Shown here: piece by piece, positions 10,704 to 22,034 of the stretch | Numbering within the stretch: position 1 is the stretch's first letter | How the letters are laid out: each line of letters starts with the position of its first letter | Origin: Pectinophora gossypiella | Lineage: Eukaryota > Arthropoda > Insecta > Lepidoptera > Gelechiidae | Assembly: GCF_024362695.1 (NCBI RefSeq) | Contig: NC_065407.1 | Span: 4,588,001-4,652,000 of the forward strand | Direction: 5' to 3' | Length of the DNA stretch: 64,000 bases | The notes under the pieces: generated by a model | Told to the model about the DNA's origin: nothing | Database searches by the model: none | Seen by the model: only the letters and a program-made list of their open reading frames with translations | Translations under genes and position numbers: made by a program

Positions 10704-11347
10704 TCTTATAATATAAAAATGAATCGCAAAATGTGTTGGTAAGCGCATAACTCGACAACGCCTGGACCAATTTTGCCAATTCTTTTTTTAAAATGTTTGT
10801 TGAAATCCAATGATGGTTTTTACAGCGAGAAAAAAACGAATGTTTCCCGGAAAAACCCTAAAAACTGCCCTTTCCTTTTCCCCATACAAACGTTTCCTAA
10901 CGTACAGTCAATTTGAGCTTTATTATAATTGTATAAAGTTCATATTGCAAGCACTCACTGTTGTCTAAGCAATGTAGGTGTGTTCCTAACTTCAGAGTCA
11001 ATTTGCGTTTTATTATTTAAAAATTGAAATTCGCAGCGGTAAACGGTCTGCGATTGTTGAAGTTAAGCAACTTTCGCAAAGGCCGGTCATAGGACGGGTG
11101 ACCACAAAAAAAAGTTTTCATCTCGAGCTCCTCCGTGCCTCCCGGCTGCATTAGCAGTCGTTAATAACCATCAATCCGCACTGGGCCCGCGTGGTGGTTT
11201 AAGGCCCGATCTCCCTATCCATCCATAGGGAAGGCCCGTGCCCCAGCAGTGGGGACGTTAATAGGCTGATGATGATGATATTTAAAAATTGAAATTCAAT
11301 CATATCTATTAACTTTTTGACAGGACGAAGTCTGTCGGGTCCGCTAG
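10704..11347 (+). mobile_element. Non-autonomous Helitron (interrupted by a 5S-SINE)
   Basis: It starts TCTTATAATATAAAAATGAA and ends with GGACGAAGTCTGTCGGGTCC then GCTAG before a host T. The 5' TC, the GGAC/GTCC subterminal hairpin and the 3' CTAG are Helitron termini. The body has no Rep/helicase, so it depends on an autonomous partner. A 246-bp 5S-derived SINE sits at 11033-11278; without it the element is about 0.4 kb. Confidence 0.65.
11033..11278 (+). mobile_element. 5S rRNA-derived SINE with 19-bp target duplication
   Basis: The head contains GTTGAAGTTAAGCAACTTTC, GGCCGGTCAT and GGACGGGTGACCAC, which match the internal Pol III promoter region of 5S rRNA (GAAGTTAAGCAAC...GGTCA...GGGTGACC). 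The body continues with CCGTGCCTCCCGGCTGCATT, GGGCCCGCGTGGTGG and CCCAGCAGTGGGGACGTTAA, then a GATGATGAT tail. Identical 19-mers TATTTAAAAATTGAAATTC flank it at 11014-11032 and 11279-11297, a classic LINE-mediated target duplication. Confidence 0.85.
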
Positions 11348-11760
11348 TTTCATAATAAAATCATACACAAAGGTTTAGAAACTTATCAAATGGAATACCT
11401 AGATTGTTACTCGTATTTATGGGTTGACCTTGACCCTACTCGTACTTGCAAGTCGTCACTCTTTTCTATATCGCATGAATAGTATCGCGACGTGAGGAAG
11501 TTTGTTTATAGTCGCCAGTCGGAATACAAAGGAGTGATATTAACATTAGCCCAGCTGTTGTGGGGTGTTAATCAGGATAATCAGGTACCAGTCTTTGGCG
11601 GTCACGTTTCCCGCTTCTTACACTTAATTTACGCACTGGGCATCGGAAACGTGACGATCTGTTAACGGGATTTTCTTCTCTTGGTGGTTGCGACCGTTGC
11701 GAGTTCAACCACCAACTCTACCAACCCTCATCAAGGTTGGGACACCAGAGGCCTCTATCA
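11348..11760. other. Unassigned stretch
   Basis: No supported gene or recognised repeat. Confidence 0.35.
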
Positions 11761-12099
11761 TGGTATAAGAAAACCAGGTATGCTCCAAAGTGACAGCTAA
11801 CATTTCAAGGTTAGCCCAGCTGACGTCATCCCACCCTGCGTTGCCATTTCGTAAAAATAAATTAGCCACGACCAATGTTTTTATATTTACTTTTTAGTAT
11901 AAGATTTACTTACAGTTTTTTACATATTTGACAAATAATATTAATTAAACACATTGGTCAGTAATTCACTTCGTTTTCAGTAATAAAATTTACGTCTTTG
12001 GAATGTTGGAGATGCCAATTTAATGGTAACACAGTGGTAACATTTAAACGGCTAGCAATGGCGGCTTGTCATAGGATTGAGCCTGGTTTTCTTGTACCA
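11761..12099. mobile_element. MITE with ACCAGGTATGCTC ends
   Basis: The left end TGGTATAAGAAAACCAGGTA pairs with the right end GAGCCTGGTTTTCTTGTACCA. Internal blocks include GACAGCTAAC, CAGCTGACGTCATCCCACCC and GGAATGTTGGAGATGCCA. A copy in the opposite orientation is at 25976-26300. Confidence 0.7.
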
Positions 12100-12119
12100 T
12101 GGCTCATATAAGAACTATT

Positions 12120-12328
12120 ACAAATACATACATACATTATATACGTTAGCCTGTGAGCTCCAACGAGGTGGGCAGAGCCACAAGTCAACAATATCAGCAA
12201 TCAAATTGATGAACCGTATGATAGGTGATGAACCTACTTTCAGTTGCCTTTTACGATAGGTTAGGAAGATAAGCAACTGAACATGTTCTCTGTTTTTATT
12301 CGCTCCCGTTCCAGCATAGAAGCTATCG
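12120..12328 (-). mobile_element. SINE-like retroposon with CATACATACAT tail
   Basis: The - strand reading matches the + strand copy at 26326-26634: GCTTCTATGC, GGGAGC.AATAAAAACA, GTTCAGTTGCTTATC and GGCTCTGCCCACC, ending in a TATGTATGTATG tail. This end is well known in Lepidoptera (GGGACT.CGGGCGTGAGTTT then ATGTATG). In this copy the segment just before the tail is altered. Confidence 0.6.
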
Positions 12329-12352
12329 AACGGCTATTCTTATTATACTTAT

Positions 12353-12452
12353 TGAAAGAAAGAAAGAAAGAAAGAAAGAAAGAAGGAAAGAAAGAAAGAA
12401 AGAAAGAAAGAAAGAAGGAACGAAAGAAAGAAAGAAAGAAAAAAAAGAAAGT
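12353..12452. repeat. (GAAA)n microsatellite
   Basis: About 100 bp of GAAA repeats with a few GGAA and CGAA interruptions. The Ser/Phe-rich open frame over it on the - strand is an artefact of the repeat. Confidence 0.95.
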
Positions 12453-12454
12453 TT

Positions 12455-12892
12455 GCTGATTCCTTCCTGCATACGCCTCCTAATTTTATTTTAAAATGAA
12501 CGGATAACCCTAGCAAATGGCGAAAGGGAGAATGTTGCACCGACAGAAGTTAATGATCTTCTTCGTCTTCTTCAAGAAGAAGTTAATGATGATACGTTTG
12601 CATCTCGTTTGACGTTTGCTGTCAATTTAATTCGCTCGGGTCAAAAACTGTAAAATTTTGAGGAGATTGTTTAAATTTCTGCATAAAATTGATGTGTGTA
12701 AATAAATTCCAGTCGATCACCCATCCCTTTCCTTTTCTGCGGATATGAAAATGATAGGTATAATTTTAAATAAAATTAGATTTATTATTAATTAATTTAT
12801 TTATTTATGAAGGTACAAACAACATTACAGTGTGACCTAATGCCCTGTATGACAGGAAAACAAATGGTGTGTGTATTGGAATTAGCACCAAT
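12455..12892. mobile_element. MITE (GGTGCTGATTCC family), split by a nested insertion
   Basis: The left end is TGCTGATTCCTTCCTGCATA, CGCCTCCTAATTTTATTTTAAA. The right part is CAGTCGATCACCCATCCC, CTGCGGATATGAAAATGA, TAAATAAAATTAGA, then, after an insert at 12781-12864, TGGTGTGTGTATTGGAATTA with GCACCA. Intact relatives (5206, 32738) read straight from AAATTAGA into TGGTGT, which shows the insert is secondary. Confidence 0.65.
12781..12864. mobile_element. 84-bp insertion inside the MITE
   Basis: An AT-rich block starting TTTATTATTAATTAATTTAT and holding ATGAAGGTACAAACAACATT and GTGTGACCTAATGCCCTGTA separates two parts of the MITE that are contiguous elsewhere. The T/A-rich end on the left suggests the tail of a - strand retroposon fragment. 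Confidence 0.5.
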
Positions 12893-13984
12893 ACGGAATT
12901 TATCTTAAAAAAAGTAATTAAAAAAACCGACTTTAAAAAACGAATATTATGCAATTCCAACAACATCACAGACTATAAATACGGGTCAAATACGGATAAA
13001 CCTACCGCTTTTTTGAAGTTCGCTGATTATTAAAAAAAAATCTCAACCGCAACGTTTCCACAGACTAGTGCGTATAGGAACCGACTCTGAAATAAGTTTT
13101 ACGAGTAATACAACGCGTCGCACCCGAGTTATTACAAGCAACATTACGCTACATGCTAATTAGCTGCGGTACTTTACTGAGCCGCAAATTTATAACAACA
13201 CTCTTACTTACAACACGAAGTTCATTTTAACAGCTTATTAAAGAAAGTTTCAAACATTCTCTTTTCTTTAAAGTATTGAAAAGTACAAGGACTGACGTGT
13301 TATAAACAAATTGTCCTATGTCATTGGGTACAAATTAGAAACTTTTGAATTGCGGTCAAACCGGGCTATGTGCGGTAAGTGATTATTGGCGATCTACCTT
13401 TGCTACATGGGTAACTCTATCTACTTAGACGGGACAAATACCGCGAGCTTCGACCAATAAACGCAGCCAATGTTTACGTAAGTAAATAAATATCGTACGC
13501 CTTCAAATCCTGTGAACTGAACGCATGCCCGATGGGAACCAGGTGGGCAAATGTTTCCAGACATCAAAAAAGTTAATAAATTGAAACATAATCTTATATT
13601 ATTAATCATTTGAGTAACATTGCTTAAAAAAACATCATTTAAGAAATATAAACTTTTCCGAATCCACTCGTTTAATCCTGACATTAGAGGGCCAAGAAAC
13701 TGGCTTAATGGAAAAGATGCCGTTATTAGAGTTTTTCTCTGTCCTTTTGCAGTGAAACAAAGTTTTAATCTCGAAGAATAATAAATCAAATCGCTAAGGG
13801 GCCGGGCATACGGAGATCCTCCTTGAAGAGTATATCATTGCCGATGTTGTTAACTCACTTATCTGATTTTTTTGGCGAATTCGACTTGCATCTTTTGCTA
13901 TTGTCAATAAGACACATTTTTTTTAAGCAAAATGTTGCAGATACGTGAGTTTGCAAAACCAGCCACGAATATGTAGGCAAAGAT
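12893..13984. other. Unassigned stretch
   Basis: No supported gene. The longest open frame (- strand, 13421-13789, 122 codons) has no recognisable domain and no homology recalled. Confidence 0.4.
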
Positions 13985-14235
13985 TTTTTTTGACGTGACT
14001 TATTGCTGAGTCTCGAATGGCATTACCCATTATTAGTCGGAGAGTTATTGCTTGCTGGAATGCTTATGTAAAGGGCACAGAACAGCTGTGGTAAAAGGGA
14101 ACTGGGCCATAGCCAAGTTGCAAACGAGTATGACAATCGAGAGTAACAGTGATAAAAATGTATGGGATTGACATAAGGATATGTCAATTCTATTTTAAGT
14201 CCCATGTAATAAGAGGTAAACATCAATGGCAATCC
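13985..14235 (+). repeat. Two repeat fragments in series
   Basis: TTTTTTTGACGTGACTTATTG at 13985 is the start of the family seen complete at 56415. From 14070, GGGCCATAGCCAAGTTGCAA and AAATGTATGGGATTGACATA, with a palindromic ATATGTCAATTC...AGTCCCAT, match the repeat at 3530-3735. Confidence 0.5.
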
Positions 14236-15061
14236 ATTACACGGGCACAGATTCTTGAGACAAAACGATTTCAAACTCAAAAAATCGAAGAGGTACTACT
14301 TTCTTAGTACCTATTTGCTACACTACGTATCTTTAATGATTTTTTGTTTTTATAACACTTATCCGTGCTTAGAGGAACTCTCAAAGAATATTTAAATCGA
14401 AAAAAAAACTGACTCATTCATCACTGAAACATTACATCACCGGATCCTCCCTGCTTATTTTTAGTAACCTTTCAAAAAAGCTCGTCAAGTCAAAATCCTG
14501 GCACCGCCACTTGACTCATGTGAAGTCAGTCGAGCAGATCGTGTGTACAGCCCCTAATCCACACTGAAACGCTACGAACAACATCATTAAACAGCTTAAG
14601 TCCTTTACCTCCATAAATTATAATTCCCTTAAACAATAAATCCGAAATATAAATCTAAATTTCGGAGCTAATAAGAAGCAAACAAAAAGTGAACTCTTGT
14701 TATTAATTTGTAGGAAAATAAGCCTAAAGGCCAGGTTATGGATGTCTGTTTGAAACTCCCCGCTGCGCTGTATGAACACCTGAACCATATTCCGACTAAG
14801 GCAGGTATTACAAAGTTATTATTATTAATTCAGTGTGCTCCACTGTGGCGTAAGTGTATGAAACTAATGTTTAGTCACTAGTGTTGGTATAACGTCGTAA
14901 TTCGAATAGATTTAGCGTTATATTCTATAATGTACGCCACAGAATAGAGTGTATATTCGCCGCATAAGTATTATGTAAGTACGTAGAAACAAGACACTTA
15001 ATTGAAGTTGCGTTTCAGGGTAAAAACATGGTTCATGTTCTTCGAATTGCTAGACTATAAT
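14236..15061. other. Unassigned AT-rich stretch
   Basis: No gene or recognised element. Confidence 0.35.
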
Positions 15062-15265
15062 CATAGAATAAGGAATAATACTACGTATAGAACGGCAACT
15101 TTCCGCTCCCCACCAGCGTCTGAGCTAGGTTTACCTCACCACCCTTAGAACACAGTTTAGACTGGAATCGTATGGCGTCAGACGTCACACACACAGATGC
15201 GCGTGTACGATAACGTCAATGTGTGGTGTCTGTATAATACGAGGCTTTTTGTATGAAGTCTCCAG
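15062..15265 (+). repeat. Dispersed repeat, family CATAGAA.AAGGAATAATA
   Basis: Same order of blocks as the copy at 6178-6390: CATAGAATAAGGAATAATAC, GAACGGCAACTTTCCGCTCC, GGCGTCAGACGTCACACACA, GATGCGCGTGTACGATAACG, then a TTTTTGTATGAAGTCTCC end. Confidence 0.65.
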
Positions 15266-15511
15266 GGTTTGCTATAATTGCAGCTAAGTACTGAAAGCCA
15301 CTTGACTTACAATTACGAGTAGTTAGTTAAAAAATCTCACCTTGTATTATTTAATATGTTCCAATTTTCATATTTGTACATGGAGCTGCAATTAATTAAG
15401 CCCCGTTTTAGATAATATACGATTTGTCAAACAAGTTCTTTTCATGTTCATAAGTCATCTGTTTATTTGCTTTTTAAAAATAAATAAATCAGAATCAAGT
15501 ATTTGCTACAA

Positions 15512-15750
15512 TCTGACTGAGTCAAAGGTAAATTATAGAATGCTGATGTAGAAAAAGAAGCTAGTCATCTTAGATTGGCTTCTATTTAATACTTTTCGAC
15601 TTACGTATATTTGAGTATGACGTTTGGCCGTTTTTATTGATGACGTCACAGGACAGTATTTCCATACAAACTCTAACGAAAACAGACTATCGTTTTGACG
15701 TTTCGTAAAAAGTATCTCATTTGACTAGGTTGCGTTGTCAAGTAGCCTAT
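15512..15750 (+). repeat. Dispersed repeat, copy B (pair with 1084-1338)
   Basis: Colinear with copy A: CTGAGTCAAAGGTAAATTAT, TGACGTCACAGGACAGTATT, CCATACAAACTCTAACGAAA, TTGACTAGGTTGCG and AGTAGCCTAT. Confidence 0.6.
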
Positions 15751-16013
15751 TTGTGCATACATACCCAAATAAATACCTAAATGCCTACATAAAGTACTTA
15801 TCTATTGAAAACACACACAATATTATAAATAGAAATAGTCAAAATAGTTGTCAGACCATAATTCCATGTAATTAATCACTTCGATCAGAGATCGCATCAG
15901 TCTCGATGCTGTTTCCGCGGTGTGTGCACGCGCATGTTTGCGTCGACCTCCGTTACCTACGCATTCCTTAGTTAGTTACGGATGCTATATCTATTATTGA
16001 GTAGATATCTATA

Positions 16014-17198
16014 ATGTCCGTCAAGTGTGATAAGTGTCGTGTAGTCATTAACGAAGTGCTATGTTTTATTAATGCGAAAACGGATGTTATGGATGAACCA
16101 AGTATTATACAAATCTGCGAAAGTCATTATTCCGAGGAAGAAGTCGGCGCAGCCAAGACATTGTTGATCGAAGCTCTTCGAATAAAGAAAACGCAGTTAC
16201 GAAAAGGAGAAGGCAAATTAAAGCGAGACTTACAAGATATTATTAAAATACTGAAGGAATCCGATCCTGACCAATTGCCTACTTTTGTTGCTCAGAATTT
16301 GAACCGTTTACCACCGGTGTGTTTTGATTATATTGACGTAACAACATTGTTAAAAGATATTTTATTAATCAAAAATAAAATCAACACTATTACGACCACT
16401 TACACCCCATTGACGGTAACAGAATCACTTCAGAGTCAGGTGGTGAGCCTCAAATCTGAACTTGAGCAAGTGAATATTAGTAACGACACAATTATCAGCT
16501 CATCTACCGTACGGGAATCGTTGACGGATATCAGAACGCCGCAGGCGCCACCGCCTGCGCGTGAGCATACCTCAGTGCGAACTACGGTTGCGAGTAGCTA
16601 CGCGTGCGCTGCAGCAGCGCGGCCCGGACCCCCGCCGTCCCTGCCGCCTGCCTCGGCAACTGCGCGTGCTCGTCGCCGCAATCACCCTAGCACTAAATCA
16701 GCTGCCGCGGTTAATAATAAGATTATTTTAGAGAAAAGTAAACCGGTTAGTACACAAGCGGGAACCTTAAATCGATATCGGCCAATTGTAACACCTCTCG
16801 TACGAGAGGCGGATCCAGCTGGTTCAGATAGTTACGACGACGGGTTTACAACTGTAATAAGAAAGAAAAAGAAAACTGAAAAAAATAGTTGTGGTAAAGC
16901 TACTATTATCTCTGATAAAATTAGAATAGCCCCGAGACTATCGTATATATACGTTTCAAGATTAGACAAAGGTACCACTGCTAAGGACTTACAAGATTTT
17001 ATCTCTGATCTAGGAGAAAGTACTATTGACGTGGATCTGCTTGTGCCGTTTAAGACAACAATTTTTTCATCGTTCAAATTGACGATATTAAAAGAAAAAG
17101 AAGCAATTTTTTTGAACCCTGACTTTTGGCCTGTAGGCGTGGAGTACAGAAGGTACAGACAGAAGCATAAAATCAAAACTACGGAAACCCCATTGTAG
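16014..17198 (+). CDS. LINE ORF1 (gag-like nucleic-acid-binding protein)
   Basis: A 394-residue protein upstream of the RT ORF. ORF1 products of LINEs coat the element RNA. The N-terminus MSVKCDKCRVVINE holds a CxxC pair. Residues about 45-60 are rich in Lys/Arg and probably helical. Residues 170-225 are Ala/Pro-rich (RTPQAPPPAREH, PGPPPSLPPAS) and look disordered. A basic KKKKTEKN stretch near residue 285 precedes a C-terminal segment (YIYVSRLDKGTTAKDLQDFI, then VDLLVPFKTTIFSSFK) that resembles an RRM-like fold. No CCHC knuckles were seen. ATG at 16014 is the first in frame after an AT-rich leader. The ORF ends 45 bases before ORF2. Confidence 0.75.
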   Translation: MSVKCDKCRVVINEVLCFINAKTDVMDEPSIIQICESHYSEEEVGAAKTLLIEALRIKKTQLRKGEGKLKRDLQDIIKILKESDPDQLPTFVAQNLNRLPPVCFDYIDVTTLLKDILLIKNKINTITTTYTPLTVTESLQSQVVSLKSELEQVNISNDTIISSSTVRESLTDIRTPQAPPPAREHTSVRTTVASSYACAAAARPGPPPSLPPASATARARRRNHPSTKSAAAVNNKIILEKSKPVSTQAGTLNRYRPIVTPLVREADPAGSDSYDDGFTTVIRKKKKTEKNSCGKATIISDKIRIAPRLSYIYVSRLDKGTTAKDLQDFISDLGESTIDVDLLVPFKTTIFSSFKLTILKEKEAIFLNPDFWPVGVEYRRYRQKHKIKTTETPL

Positions 17199-17243
17199 TA
17201 TCAAAGGACACGCGGTCGTCACAGACTGCGTCTAATCAAAGGA

Positions 17244-19871
17244 ATGACCATTAAATTATCCATGGTGTCGTTTAATTGCAAATCCGTCAAAAGGTCTGTT
17301 GATCATATACGGTCCATGTGTAAAAATCACCAAATAATCGCGTTGCAGGAGACCTGGTTGCTGCCTCATGATTTGGGCTACCTAAGCACCATTGATGACG
17401 GTTTCGGCTCGCATGGAATATCTGCGGTTGACACTAGTCAAGGAATGTTAAGGGGTCGTCCATATGGTGGAGTGGGTATCCTGTGGGATAAATCGGTATT
17501 TAGCGAGGTGGAAGTAGTTCCGTGCTATAATGACCGCATAACGGCTATTTATTTAAGTGGAGCGTACAGTGCGCTTATTTTTAGTGTGTATATGCCAACT
17601 AATTGTAGTGACAACTTGCCTGAGTTCACACAATGCTTGGGAAACATTAGCGCCGTGATTGAAAGCGTGAATACTGAAAATATATTTGTATTGGGCGACT
17701 TTAATGCGCACACAGGATCGCTGTTTTATAATGAATTAATAAGCTATTGTGGCGAACAAATGTGGGAATGTAAGGATTTAACTCTTCTGCACACTGTGCC
17801 TAATACGTTTACATTTATGAGTGAAGCTAATGGTGCGTGTACGTGGATTGATCACTGCTTGGTTTCTGCGGCCGCCTCGCCGGTGGTTACATCTATATAC
17901 GTTATGTATGGGGTGAAGTGGTCAGATCATTTTCCTCTAGTCATAAACTGTGATATTAGCATGATAAGAAATAAGAAATTGAACTATGACAATGGTAATT
18001 TACCGCATATCTGGGGTTCCAGGGATTTAAATCAAATCAATAAATATATGGAACACTGTGATTCAAAATTTTATCAAATGATTTTAGATTATAATTTTCT
18101 CTTTCTAGACAATACCGGTTTTATTGACGATCATATTAATTGTATAAATAATATGTACAACAGAATAATAAGTATTATGCAAATATCATCAGAAAAGACA
18201 TACTCATTGAAAAATAAATATTGTAAAAATATTGTAGGTTGGAACTACCATGTGAAAGACAAACATACAAAAGCTATGCTGAAGTTCCATTTGTGGGTTG
18301 ACTATGGTAGGCCAACGTCGGGTTACTACTATGAAGAAATGAGAATGGCTCGTAAGGACTTTAAGAGTAGCTTGAGGTATGTACAGAATAATCAGGAAAA
18401 AATTAAACTAGATGTGCTTGCCAAACATAAATTAAACAAAAATTTTATTGGGTTTTGGAAAGATACAAAAAAGTTTAGCCATAAAAGTAGTTTGCCTGTA
18501 AGTATGGATAAGACATGTGACGCAAAAGATATTGCAAATATTTTTAGGGACAAATTTTGTGTACCCGGAATTAAAGTAATAAAGTGTTGTCCTAATTCTC
18601 CCACTACAACTGGACAAGACAATAACGAGCCTATTCAATTTACAGCTGAGGACGTAGCTCTAGTGCTTAAAAAAATGAAAAGAGGGAAGTCGCCCGGGCA
18701 TGACGGCCTCAGCCTGGAACACTTACAATGTGCTGGCAAGCACATCTGTATTGTTTTAGCGTGTTTCTTTAACCTGTGTTTTAAACATTGTTATTTGCCA
18801 CCCGGACTTATCCATACTATTGTGGTACCTATCGTCAAAAATAGGACCGGGGATCTATCGAGTAGTAGCAATTACAGGCCAATCTCACTAGCCACAACGG
18901 TTGCCAAGGTACTTGAAAGACTCCTGCAAAGGCAGCTTACACCTTTTCTGAACATAGATGACGCGCAATTTGGATTTAGGCCGGGAGTGTCGACTGACAT
19001 GGCTATTTTCTCGCTTAAACAGATTGTCAACCACTATCGTGACAGGAAAACATCCGTGTATGGATGTTTTCTAGACCTTAGCCGTGCATTTGATACTCTC
19101 AGTCATGATGTGTTGTGGGACAAGTTGCGCCATAATAATGTCCCAAACAGCGTTGTAAATTTAATGGCTTACTGGTACAAGAATCAAAGCAATAATGTAC
19201 GTTGGGCGGGTGCCCTGTCTGATAGTTTCAGTCTTCCTTGTGGCGTTAGGCAGGGCGGTTTGACCTCTCCCGATCTATTTAACGCTTATGTTAACGGACT
19301 GATTGTGAGACTGAGCAACACCAATGTCGGTCTTAGTATGGGCGGTCGGTATATGAACAATCTAAGCTATGCGGACGACATGGTGTTGCTTAGTCCATCA
19401 ATCAAAGGCCTACAAAAACTTTTAGATGTATGCGAAGACTACGCATGTAATCATGGACTTGTATATAATACAAAAAAAACTGAAATGGTGATATTTCGAT
19501 ATGGGAGGGGTCCTGATTCTGTACCGTTGGTTCGCCTGAAAAATGAACCTATAAAAATTGTGGAGTCCTTCAAGTATCTTGGGCACATTGTAACCTCATC
19601 GTTGCAGGATGACGCCGATATGGAGAGGCAGAGGAGGGGACTTTCCGTGGTCGGTAACATGCTGGCCAGAAGGTTCCGAAAGTGTGAGGATGGAGTTAAG
19701 GTTTTATTGTTTAAGACCTTTGCTCAATCACTGTACACATGCCAGCTATGGAATGACTACACTAAGAAGTCTCACAACTGCATTAGAGTACAATACAATA
19801 ACTGTTTTAGGTACTTGATGGGCTTGAAGAGTTGTTGTAGTGCCTCTGGTATGTTTTTTGAGGCAAGAGTT
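17244..19871 (+). CDS. LINE ORF2, 5' part: endonuclease and reverse transcriptase
   Basis: Endonuclease plus RT for target-primed reverse transcription. The endonuclease (residues 1-235) shows VSFNCKSVKR, ALQETWL, GGVGILWD, LGDFNAH and WSDHFPL. The RT (about residues 470-740) shows KSPGHDGLSLEHL, NYRPISL, FGFRPGVSTDMA, FLDLSRAFDTLSHDVL, GVRQGGLTSPDLFNAYVN and the catalytic SYADDMVLL. The frame then runs through the thumb (GHIVTSSLQDDADMERQRRG) to SASGMFFEARV, where an antisense LINE interrupts it after the Val codon at 19869-19871. A few residues past 19871 are read from the inserted tail before a chance stop at 19875. Translation resumes in phase at 21888. Confidence 0.85.
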
Positions 19872-21887
19872 AGATAAAGATAAAGATAAAGATAAAGATA
19901 ATTTATTTGCTTAAACATGAGTAATTTAAATACAGATGACAATGTTCACATTATAGGTTCTTCATGTTTGCCTTGCGGCGCACAAAATTTTGAGTACCTA
20001 GATTATTATCTATATAAATACATGCATCATTATTACAATTTATCATTCAAAAACTCATCTATCGTATAATAACATCTTTTAGTTAACAACTCATTCAATT
20101 TTCTTCTAAATAGACTTAAGTTACACAACCTTATTTCTAGTGGTATTTTATTATATATTTTTGGTGCCATGCCAAATACACTCTTCATCATTAATGCAGT
20201 ATTTGTGCGTTGCTGGCATAGTTTAGCTAAATCACGTGGACGAAGGCGACTATGAAAGGCTGTAGTTTCTACATTTTTGAAAAATCCTGGATTTTTTTTT
20301 ACAAATACTGCAGTTTCAATTATGTACAGTGAGGGAAATGTTAAAATGTTATACTTTGTAAAGAAAGGTTTACAACTGTCACTATTTTTAAGACCGAACA
20401 TTGCCCGTATACATCTCTTCTGGCCTTTAAAAACCGTTTCTCTATCTGATGAATTTCCCCAAAAAGTAACACCGTATCTTAAAATTGAAGCTACAAGACC
20501 ATGATATGCTGATAGGACAGTGGCAACATCTACTATTTGAGATAACCTGAAAAGAGCATAAGACGATCCGGACAGTCTTGAGCACAGTGTTTGAACATGC
20601 TCCTTCCACGTGAGTGATTTATCAATCTTAACTCCCAGAAATTTTGTACTTTCTACTTCTTCTATATTAAAGCCTTGGTAATTGATGTCTAAAACTGGAG
20701 TCTGAACACGCTGTCGAAATTGCATTAGTTTTGTCTTAATCAGATTTACTAACAAGTTATTATTTTTCATCCAAGTAACTATACCATTCAGTGTGTTATT
20801 AATTTCATGTTGATAAGACATTTCGTTTTGACATTCTATCACTACTGCACAGTCATCAGCGAAAAGTGTCACAGGGTATTGTACATGTCTAGGTAGATCA
20901 TTTATATAAATTATAAATAGCAACGGTCCCAGAATACTACCCTGTGGCACTCCATACCTGACAACTTTTTGACAAGAATGATAGATTTCTTCCCTTTTGG
21001 TACCGATATTAATTTTAGTTAATTCAGTGTACTGTTTTCTTTTTACCAAATAAGATCTAATCAGCTTTAATACATTTCCTCTAAACCCATAATGGTCAAG
21101 TTTTCGTAAAAGAATTTCATGGTCCACATAATCAAAAGCCTGGGTCATGTCCATAAATATAGCACTTACATGTTTTCTTATGTCAATATTTGCAGTTATC
21201 GTCTTTAATAAATAATATATCGCTAAATTAGTTGATCTATCTTTACGGAAGCCTTGCTGTTCTTCAGAGAATATTTTTTTCTTTTCCATGTATTCATTCA
21301 TCTGTTTATGAATAAACTTTTCAAAGATTTTTGCAAAAATAGTTAAAAGTGCTATCGGCCTGTAACATGACATATCTTCTCTATCGTCTTTTTTGAAGAG
21401 TGGCTTAATGACTGCAATCTTCAGGTTATCCGGAAAAGTACCTGTAGTGATGCTTAGATTTATGATATAGCTTAAATGTGGTGCTATACATTCGGCAACA
21501 TATTTTACAACCTTTGTTGATATTCCGTCATGGCCTACACTATTTTTATTTTTTAATTTTTTTATAATATTTAGTATATCACTTGGTATACTAGGTGCCA
21601 TAAACATAGAGTTACTAGTAAAATTTATATTTAAATTGTTAATATTCTTATCTGCTTCTGGTATTGGGTTTATTTTGTTAATGAAAAAGTCGTTGAAGCA
21701 ATTCACAATTTGTTGCGGGTCAGTAATATAATTGTTATCAACTTTAATTTTACATATTTCAGGTTTTGGTATATTTAATTTGGACCTATTTATGATTCTC
21801 CACGCCGATTTGCTGATATTCTCTGATTTTCTTAAGGAATTTATATTATATATGCGTTGAGTTGCCTTTAAAATATTTTTGTACGTT
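19872..21887 (-). mobile_element. 5'-truncated LINE inserted antisense into ORF2 of the outer LINE
   Basis: Its 3' end lies at 19872, with a tail of (TTATCT)-type hexamers read on the - strand. The 3'UTR is 19880-20032, and the coding region runs up to about 21884. Upstream of that the outer LINE resumes. The duplicated target is only GTT (19869-19871 and 21885-21887), so the exact right edge is uncertain by a few bases. The 5' truncation removed the endonuclease domain. A microsatellite-like 3' tail instead of poly(A) is typical of CR1/L2-like LINEs. Confidence 0.8.
20033..21884 (-). CDS. RT-domain ORF of the inserted LINE (5'-truncated)
   Basis: About 616 residues of CR1/L2/Jockey-type reverse transcriptase with no start codon, because the element is 5'-truncated. 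It begins in the connecting region (SAWRIINRSKLNIPKPE) and continues through NSVGHDGISTKVVKY, CYRPIALLTIFAKIFEK, QQGFRKDRSTNLAIYYL, FMDMTQAFDYVDHEIL, YGVPQGSILGPLLFIIYI and the catalytic LFADDCAVV. It ends with a thumb and C-terminal region (FLGVKIDKSLTWKEHV, KIYNKIPLEIR). The frame stays open for about 42 codons upstream to 22009 only because it runs antisense through the outer LINE; those codons are not part of this protein. No internal stop or frameshift was seen. Confidence 0.8.
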
Positions 21888-22034
21888 CTAGCAACATTTA
21901 ATGCAGTTGTGAGACACAGGATTGCCTCCTTCATGTCTTCTCTGTATCGGTCGAATAATGTTGTTATCAAGGAATTGCAAATAAGGATGTTAGGCACTTC
22001 TTGGTACAAACGATGGCTAAATGTTGTGACGTAA
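21888..22034 (+). CDS. LINE ORF2, 3' part (outer element resumes in frame)
   Basis: A + strand frame starting at CTA (21888) reads LATFNAVVRHRIASFMSSLY, continues to GTSWYKRWLNVVT, and stops at 22032-22034. It is the C-terminal tail expected after SASGMFFEARV of the 5' part, and its phase agrees exactly: 2628 bases before the insert, 144 coding bases after. Before interruption ORF2 would have had about 924 residues. Confidence 0.8.
   Translation, partial: LATFNAVVRHRIASFMSSLYRSNNVVIKELQIRMLGTSWYKRWLNVVT

Noticed and set aside
12349..12540. Ser/Phe/Leu-rich - strand protein
   Set aside because: Translation of a (GAAA)n microsatellite.
13421..13789. 122-codon - strand frame
   Set aside because: No start context, domain, splice signals or recalled homology. 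Length alone is possible by chance.
21885..22009. The first 42 codons of the inserted LINE frame as part of its protein
   Set aside because: These bases are the coding strand of the outer LINE C-terminus read backwards; the inserted element ends near 21884.
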